64,000 nt of DNA from Cryptomeria japonica. Its lineage: Eukaryota > Streptophyta > Pinopsida > Cupressales > Cupressaceae. Under the pieces are notes generated by a model. The model did no database searches and was not told the origin of the DNA. It saw nothing but the letters and a program-made list of their open reading frames with translations. The stretch spans positions 613,144,977 through 613,208,976 of the forward strand of contig NC_081408.1 in assembly GCF_030272615.1 (NCBI RefSeq), read 5' to 3'. Both the position numbers and the translations under genes were made by a program. Position 1 is the first letter of the stretch, and the number at the start of each line of letters is the position of its first letter. This document shows positions 57,390 through 64,000 of the stretch, piece after piece.

Positions 57390-58540
57390 AAAACATGGGC
57401 CTATTGCAGTTATAATTAACCAACTTGGCCCCTGCCTTTGGTCAGTCATCCATGCCTACATATTATAGGAAGAGTTCCCTTGACATCACCATCCTGAACA
57501 CTATCCTTCCTACCGCTACTGAGTCATTGAAGTTCGATAGATTCAATGGCGATGGGGACCCTAATGTGCACATAGATTCCTTCATGACCATGTGTAGTAA
57601 CTATGATAATCTGGACTTTATTTTGCTTAAGCTATTCTCGTTGTCTCTTTAAGGAAACCACGTTAGAATGGTATATCTCTTTACCATTTCACTCTATTCG
57701 TACCTTTGATCAGCTCATGGATCTATTTCTTAAATAGTTTCAGGCCAACATTTGTAGCAGGGTCAACATCGCTAACCTTGTTCATTGCGAGCAAAAACCC
57801 AATGAGACGATCACAGATTTTATCTCATGGTATCAGTCAATCTCCACTAAAATCCCCTTTTCCCTACTAGATAGAGATCTGTAGAGAATATTTATTGGCA
57901 ATCTACAGCTGACATTGATGGAGAAGCTATCTCTTAATGATATCATAAATTTTCTAACATGTGTTCCATGCGTATGGACTACTAGCACACCATGTCGCAG
58001 TTTGGAGATTCTACTTCGAACCCTCGTGGTGGGTCCTTTGCGAGAACTTCCACAAAAGAGTCTAGGAAAAATAAGGTTGTAGCTAATGTCATGGTTGTTC
58101 CCTTGACAACTATCATGCAAAGATCACAACAAAATAGGGTCTTCATGAAATTGAATGACTCTTATTTGAGCATAATGCAATGATTGTTGAAAGACAATCT
58201 AATCACCCTTCCTGAAATCAGACCATTGTCCGATAGTAGACCTTATCCATGTTGGTATGATGGATTAAAATTTTGTCATTATCATCATGTGCCTGGTCAT
58301 GACACTGAGGGATGTTAGCATCTTCAACACATTATCCAGGACCACATCGACAATGGTGCAATCAAAGTTGATGCGCGAAAACACAAGTCGAACAAGTCCG
58401 TTGACGAAACCAACATCAATTTGCAAATCTATACCTATTCTTTTTCCCTGCATTCAAATTTTTTTATCGCTGCATTGGATCCTTCAGATGATGGTCCATT
58501 CATGAACATGGTCACCATCACTCCCATTTTATTGCCTCCT
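57390..58540 (+). pseudogene. gag: Gypsy Gag core with zinc-knuckle-like motif
   Basis: KFDRFNGDGDPNVHIDSFMT (57530-57590) opens the Retrotrans_gag-type domain. After a frame change it continues with KETTLEWYISLPFHSIRTFD and CEQKPNETITDFISWYQS. Further on, CHYHHVPGHDTEGC (near 58276-58317) is a knuckle-like CX2HX4HX4C followed by a segment with LQHIIQDHIDNGAIKVDA. That motif variant is usual in Tat/Athila-like Gag. Several stops and at least two frameshifts make it non-functional. Confidence 0.88.
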
Positions 58541-58599
58541 AGCTAGAAGGGCATGGTATCTAATGTATCTTTATAATTCACTCCTCTGGATGCCTCATA

Positions 58600-59092
58600 T
58601 TGTGGAGAGCCTGCTCCTGTATACATCCCTACCAAGTTGAATGGTCAAACTATCATAGGTGTGATGATTGACCCATAATGTAGAGTCAATATCATTACAG
58701 AGGAGACTCTATTCATAAATGGTTGGCATAGGCTTGCGTACGATGAGTGTCGAGTGACCCTGAGGACACATGATGGGTTTTCTATCGCTTCGTTGGGTAG
58801 TATCACCTTGACAGTCCTTGTGGGGCCTAAGGTTGTATCTTCCACATTTATGATTATTCCTAAGTTGGACCTATTCCAGGTTAAGCTAGGCATTCCTTGG
58901 CTAATTGCCATGGAGGCAGTCCCTTCAGTCATTCATAAATGTCTCAAGTTTCCCCATCAAGGTTCAGTGTGTGTCATCCAAGACACTACATATCGAATCC
59001 TAGTAGTTCGTGAGGATGTTTCATTAGATAAATTTTGGCCTACTCCTATGGGGCACATGCTTCCCCATGGTGACTTGATGTACCACACATAA
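58600..59092 (+). pseudogene. Gypsy aspartic protease remnant
   Basis: The frame gives GVMIDP, then a stop at 58676-58678, then CRVNIITEETLF. The catalytic D-S/T/P-G loop thus has its Asp (codon 58670) but a stop where Gly belongs. Downstream are LGIPWLIAMEAVPSVIHK and LKFPHQGSVCVIQD, the C-terminal signature of Tat/Ogre-like proteases. The protease would normally process Gag-Pol. Confidence 0.82.
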
Positions 59093-59107
59093 TATCAGTA
59101 TAAGAGG

Positions 59108-60514
59108 GGGGAGTTGGCTCCTAAATCAGCACAACCTAGCTTTTCATTGCCCCTTCCTGCATCGAGCTCTGCTTCATCCATTCTGATCTTGGAGCAGGTG
59201 GTACCTCATGTCTCCTCATCATTAGAGGATGAGGCTAACCCTGCTCTCTCGAATAGACCTCCGCGTTCACCTAAGACTGCACATCTTCCAGTGGTGTCTT
59301 CTATTCCTACAACTGCACGTAGTGCAGACAAGGGAAAGGCACCTATGTTGTCAAAGTCTGCGGCCCGCCCTCTCATCAATCACCTGATCATGGTTGATAT
59401 CCCTCAACCCTCTCATTATGAGAAAGGGAAGCGTTCTTCTCGATTTCTTTCGTCACCGCTCACTCCTGCTTCACAGCCCCCATCAACACCCTCCATTCCT
59501 CTGACCTCTCCTCAAGCAAAGCGAGGTAGGGCACTCGTTGTTGTAAATGTGGTACCTATCCCAGATGAACCTCCTATTTCCTCGGTTGGGCCTTTTGTTG
59601 TCCCTGACACGGTTTTGGAGGCCTCTCCTATGAAGCATGATGCTCCTAAATCCTCTAGAGCCTCGGTTGGTAGTCCTCACCTCTATCATAATCAACATAC
59701 ATGTGAGCGTAAACACTTTCGATGGGTCATGGCTTGACAACGTGATGTCTCTCTGCAATTCGTTGATGTCTCTTTGGCACTCAATCTTGTTGTCTCAGAG
59801 CCTGTTTCTTCGGATGTTCCTATCTTTGCAACTTCTTTGGTTTTGTATCTTGCCGCTTCGGGGCCCATTGATGAACCTCCCCCTAAATGGGTGCAGGTCT
59901 CCATTGCTCCTTCTTTGGAACATCCCCTCATTACCTCTTTTCCAGACATGCCTCCATTGTCTCAGCCCATTGATATGTTGCATACGTAGGTGATGTCTAG
60001 CGCAGCTCTATCTGCTCCCTCTGTCTCGCAACCATTCCAACATCAAAGCTTTCCTAGAGTCCTTCAGCCTACTATGGATGATAGGAGACTTGTTTCTCCT
60101 ATTTGACCTAAATGCAAGCTTGAATAGGGCCCCTTTCCAAAGTTTCGATGGTGAAAATCCTCACAAGAATGTTCTTCACCCTCTTCTATGCTTGTTTCAA
60201 TGCTTGTTGCTTTGCTTGTTTCTATGTGTGTGATTGAGAAGGCCCCGCCTTCTCCTAAGTTTGTCACTACCCCTCTTCCAGAGGCTGGCAGTCTTGTTGT
60301 TATTCCATCTTCTCAGAGTGAGTCACCCGCTTCTTCTACGGAGGATTTCATGTTTGAATGCTTGGAGGAAATCCCAACCTTGTCTATGATCTTCACACGA
60401 CCGTTGACCCTTACCTCCTCCAAGCCTACGAATGCATACATTGTTGCTGCTTCGTCCCTTGCCTTCACTGCTGGTGAGGCTTCCGGTGAAGCTCCTGTGG
60501 TAGTCCCTCTGTGA
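59108..60514 (+). pseudogene. Pro/Ser-rich linker ORF following the protease
   Basis: The first ORF (59114-59737) is in the same frame as the protease piece, one stop apart. It is Ser/Pro/Ala-rich with a KRGRALVVVNVVPIP segment and a terminal NQHTCERKHFRWVMA. A later piece (60188-60514) ends with EAPVVVPL. In Tat-like elements a variable linker of this kind lies between protease and RT. Here RT is missing and the sequence passes directly to the 3' non-coding region near 60600. Function unknown. Confidence 0.55.
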
Positions 60515-61909
60515 GCTTGTCCTCCTTCTCCCTATGGTCTATATTGGGAGGATGATGATCTCCAATGGGATGACCTTTAGGATGTTTATCTCTTACCTCC
60601 ATCTTTTTGACTGTGCTCCCTTGTGTTTGTTTTACATGTTTGTTCCCTCCAGGAGGACCCAGGTTAATCCATAGGTACTTGGATACAGGAGGTTGACTAT
60701 CTTTATCTATTGTACTCTCCCAGAGGACCCAAGTTACTTAGGGTAGGTGCTCGAATACGACAAATTTTCTGTTGCATATCTTCTTCGATTTATCTCTCTA
60801 CTTAATATCTTTGTCGTATCTTGCTTTTTCGATATTCAGGGATGATGCAAAGTGTTGGGGTCATATTTAGTCTTCTTCCACGTTGACCCAAATTTTTATT
60901 TTATCTTTGTCTTCATGTGATCTTCTTTATATCCGAGAGCTTTGGCACTATGACGATATACCCATCTCGTAGTTGTATTGCATATCTCTTCTCACTGCTA
61001 TGGGTTATGATGCCAAACTATCAGATCCCCCTATCCTCTAGCCTTTCATTTTTGATGTTGTGGATATCTTTGCGTCACCAACTAATAGTGGTATTCCATG
61101 AAAACATCTTGCTATGTTGATGTGCCACAATTTCTCTTCTCCTTAGAATGACATGCCTTCTGTGCATATCATTCTAAGAGGGGGCCATCATATCTGCATT
61201 TCTGAATAATCTTCTTTTGTCATTTACTCTCTTGCATTAGCATTTCTTGTTGATCACTTTTCCATGTTTGCCTAGGTGGGGGCCAAATGACTTGATCTTT
61301 TTCTTATCATGTCTGCCTAGGTGGGGGGCCAAACCACGTGATCTTTCGCTTTATCTTTCTAGCCTAGATGTGGGCCAAACCATTTTCTCTATCTCTTTTG
61401 TTTGCCTTGGTAGGGGCCAATCTACTACTTACCAAATCTATCTTTGATCACCCAATCGCGTGACTATCTAGCATATCGCTACCCATGATGGGAAAATCTA
61501 TGTATCTCATTGTCCTATCGTATGGTCATCCATACTGGCATATATCTTGCCCTATTGTATGGCTATCTAGCATAATATACTTTTCTATACATACTGGTGC
61601 ATCTTATAACACGACAATCATTTATCTTGTATATTTTTGTAACTAGGGGCTTTCCTCTAAAGCGAGGCTCATTTTTGTTACGCTATCTTATCTATCATTT
61701 ATCTCTATCCCTATTTTCTATCTTATCATCCAACATGTTAGTCTGCAACTAGAATGTTTGTGATGCATCAAGTAACAATATCTATTCTAAATCTCAGCTT
61801 CATTTCACTGGGGGCAACGTCGTTTGATCAATGAATATTTACCTCCCTGTATCGACTTTCTATCTTCCTCTATTTTAGCTTCGCATATCTCGACAAAGAC
61901 ATGCTCACT
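60515..61909 (+). other. 3' non-coding region of the Gypsy element
   Basis: No pol motif occurs. A pair of AGGACCCA-GTTA...TAGGT repeats lies near 60653-60750, and a minisatellite at 61268-61425. CACTGGGGGCAACGTCG near 61808 is a G-rich block ahead of the polypurine tract. Confidence 0.5.
61268..61425 (+). repeat. GCCTAGGTGGGGGCCAAA minisatellite, about four units
   Basis: Imperfect copies start at 61270, 61315, 61372 and 61403, with T-rich spacers of uneven length. Located in the 3' non-coding region of the Gypsy element. Confidence 0.75.
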
Positions 61910-61923
61910 AAATTGGGGGAAAA
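61910..61923 (+). promoter_or_regulatory. Polypurine tract of the Gypsy element
   Basis: AAATTGGGGGAAAA directly precedes the right LTR start aligned at 61924. The two T bases are tolerated in many such tracts. Confidence 0.75.
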
Positions 61924-63765
61924 TTTAATATAAAAAATCATTCCTTATGCAACTCAACGTGACAGATGGTGCTCTCCTCCACTTCATCGGAGGTTGGTTG
62001 CCGCCATCTTTGTCCTTTTGTCCATTGATACTGCCTTGTCAGCTTCAAACTAGAATTTTACCAACTCCGTCGACTTGTCATCCTCAAGACATTAGCGTGA
62101 TGCAGAGACATTTGTGTGATGCGCTAGCGTTCTGATAGTTCGCAGGTGGCCATTTAAGCATTACACCTTCACTCAGAAGGAATCATAATGCCTTTGCATG
62201 CGTCCATCGATGTCGGTTTTTTGTTCAGGGCCTATATCTCTCTGGTTGGAAGGCATTTTGAGGATCTTTAGAATTTTGAGATCACTCTTTGTAGGTTGGA
62301 GCTCTTAACATTCGTTTTGGATAATGTTCACAACTTTCATCACAAAGACCACCATTGTAAAAACTCTCCAGATAGCTCACAACACCATTTTTATAGCATC
62401 TCAGAAGGGGGGTTTACTCATTCCCCTCTCCATTTTTTTTACGTGTTATCATTTTTCTACGTTGCATTCTTTTCTAATTATCTTTATCATTTATTTTCCC
62501 TGTGGCTCTATCTGGGTTGTCCATGGAGGTGGAAACACCAAAATGGGGGTCTTGCTGGCTTGATGATGATTGTAATGTATTCATCATTTGTTGTCATTGA
62601 TGAAACACTCTCACACACATATATGATTATATTGACTACTAGTGTAACTTCAATTGTTTACTCTGTCAACCGGTATGTTAGAGGTTATACTAAGAGGTTT
62701 ATCTCTAACCGGTACTTGGTGTCAACTGATATGTGCATAAGAGACAATCTGTGGTTATACTAAGTCGACATCAAGATGGAGATCAAGCGGAGATTCAAGG
62801 ACAACGGTTCATATGTTTAACTCAAACCGGTATTTGACTGATCCAATCGATATTCAATAATTTTGTGATGAGTTACCACATTTCGTGATGAGTTATTAGC
62901 ACTGACTGCTTGGCGGTAATTTTTGTGATGCGTTATGATCACTTGTCCAGATACACTGCACCTAGGAAATTATGTTATGATTTCTTAAGGCGGACATGAA
63001 ATCATAAGGTCTATATATTGATACCGCATTGAATTATTTGATATAGTGAAAGTGTTATGTTATGTACGAAAGGAAAAAGAGTTAAGTTATAGAGTATGCA
63101 GAAGAGCAGTGTTGAATATGCTTAGAAGGATCTGATTAAGCAAGTATTGTGCTACTCAGAACAGATTAAACCATTCTTGTTGTTTTCTAACAATTACAAC
63201 AGAATCAAATCCCCTAACCGGGTAAGCTCTAACAAGCTTCAATGTATAAATCCTTTAATAGGGTGATCCATTAGTTTGGATTCAGAAATCCTCCACCAAG
63301 GTTACTCCTAACAGGGTACTACCTTTAACAGGGTATAAGCTTCTAATAAAGCTTTGGGATCTCTAACAAGATTCGCTCCTAGCAGAGCACTTTGTAGACC
63401 TTAACCTATCAGTTATCTATTACTACAGATAGTTAACTTGTGAGTTCCATCTCACTATTATTTTTACCTACTTGGGTTTTCCACGTACAAACACTTGTGT
63501 TATGGTGGATGCTTTACTTTTTGTGGATGTTGTTATATCATTTTAGATTGCATGCATTGTGTTTAAAAGCTTTGTTAAGTTCATCTATCGGTTAGTGTTT
63601 GAAGTAGTTTTATTTTTGGTGTCACTGATTCACCCCCCCTCTCATTGCTTTTCAAGTCCATCAGGTCTAACTTAGGCAGGCTCCAAACAGAACCCCAACA
63701 TTTTCCTTCTTGTTTGTGTGCAGGTTCTTAATCATGGAAGAATAGTCACTCTGCAGGAGGCTCCA
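61924..63765 (+). repeat. Right LTR of the Gypsy element, split and truncated
   Basis: It matches the left LTR from its first bases (TTTAATATA against TGTAATATC) to CTCCA at 63765. Thereafter about 370 bp present at the left are missing. A Copia solo LTR occupies 62553-63663. ORFs at 62296-62763 run across LTR sequence and are not genes. Confidence 0.85.
62553..63663 (+). mobile_element. Copia solo LTR in the Gypsy right LTR
   Basis: The 1111-bp sequence begins TGCTGGCTTGATG and ends AAGTCCATCA, flanked by GGTCT at 62548-62552 and 63664-63668. Removing it restores the sequence of the left LTR (AAACACCAAAA...CTTAGGCAGG). It carries the CTCCTAACAGGG-type array and TTTTCCACGT block, so it is related to the LTRs at 50773-53842, in opposite orientation. 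Confidence 0.93.
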
Positions 63766-64000
63766 TGATGCAAGATAGGGTAACTTCCAAAACTGATAAA
63801 TCAACGTTGGAGCATTGATATCGAAATAACAATTTCTAACATGACCTCTCGATCAACCATCAGAATAAGTCATAAAGGCGGAATTTTTTTTTTAATTCAT
63901 TCTGATAGAACAAAACTATCCTGATGTCACTAATTTTGATATATCTATACTAATTGAGATAGTTGAAGGCCTATCAGAATAGCCCTGCAAAGTTGACTAA
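63766..64000. other. Possible start of another insertion, running off the window
   Basis: From 63766 the sequence (TGATGCAAGATAGGG...) no longer matches the left LTR. The break directly follows CTCCA and begins with TG, as would an LTR element. Only 235 bp are visible and no gene is recognised. Confidence 0.4.

Larger units (their letters stand above)
46684..63765 (+). mobile_element. Tat-like Gypsy element with gag and protease remnant, no RT
   Basis: Direct repeats at 46684-47301 plus 55871-56367 (left LTR) and 61924-62552 plus 63664-63765 (right LTR, incomplete) bound a 5.56-kb internal region. A primer-site-like TGGTGAACCCGACATG lies three bases after the left LTR and a polypurine tract abuts the right LTR. 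The internal region encodes gag, an aspartic protease remnant and a Pro/Ser-rich linker in Tat/Ogre-like order. RT, RNase H and integrase are absent. Three later insertions or breaks disturb the LTRs. A target duplication cannot be checked because the right end is lost. Confidence 0.85.

Noticed and set aside
1-64000. CRISPR arrays, bacterial operons, tRNA genes
   Set aside because: No regularly spaced identical short repeats with unique spacers, no Shine-Dalgarno-linked gene runs, and no tRNA cloverleaf were found. The content is eukaryotic.

Overview
The window reads as nuclear plant DNA dominated by transposable elements. It is AT-rich and packed with nested, decayed elements, and I recognise no ordinary host gene. 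The families present (Ty1/Copia with a Met-initiator tRNA primer site, Tat-like Ty3/Gypsy, a plant L1-type LINE with an RNase H domain, a Helitron carrying an RPA1-like gene, a 5S-derived sequence) point to a seed plant. The style of the repeats suggests a large-genome gymnosperm, probably a conifer; that last step is inference.

Layout. 1-7450: old non-coding repeats, including a 5S rRNA-derived promoter-like block at 2848-2911 (Cassandra-like). 7453-15563: a decayed minus-strand ORF of unknown family, split by a complete non-autonomous Copia-type element (7834-14369) with a perfect 5-bp target duplication CTTGT, a Met-tRNA primer site and a polypurine tract. That element carries a coiled-coil Gag with zinc knuckles and, where pol should be, a long unrecognised ORF. 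15919-21060: a 5'-truncated minus-strand LINE cut by two solo LTRs (18358-19118, duplication CCAAG; 19383-20354, duplication ATTAT); removing both restores the LINE reading frame. 22756-23660: a Gypsy reverse transcriptase fragment. 25100-28420: diverged tandem repeats with exon-like units. 28330-39419: a Helitron on the minus strand, with RPA1-like protein upstream of Rep-helicase and an interval full of satellite-like duplications. 40300-45800: further tandem repeats, including a 970-bp duplication that contains a 173-bp duplication.

46237-64000: another decayed ORF is interrupted at 46684 by a Tat-like Gypsy element on the plus strand. Its left LTR (about 1.1 kb once cleaned) is split by an 8.57-kb insertion (47302-55870), which itself contains a deleted Copia element (50773-53842). 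Its right LTR is split by a Copia solo LTR (62553-63663, duplication GGTCT) and is broken again at 63766. The Gypsy body keeps gag, a protease remnant and a proline/serine-rich linker, but no reverse transcriptase or integrase.

How the parts relate. Almost everything here is parasitic DNA at different stages of decay. The non-autonomous Copia-type and Gypsy elements lack pol and would need enzymes from elsewhere. The Helitron was probably once autonomous (HUH and double-tyrosine motifs, Walker A and B, RPA single-strand-binding partner) but is broken by frameshifts. The most unusual item is the Copia-type element at 7834-14369 with an unknown long second ORF. All similarity statements are by eye; no database search was possible.
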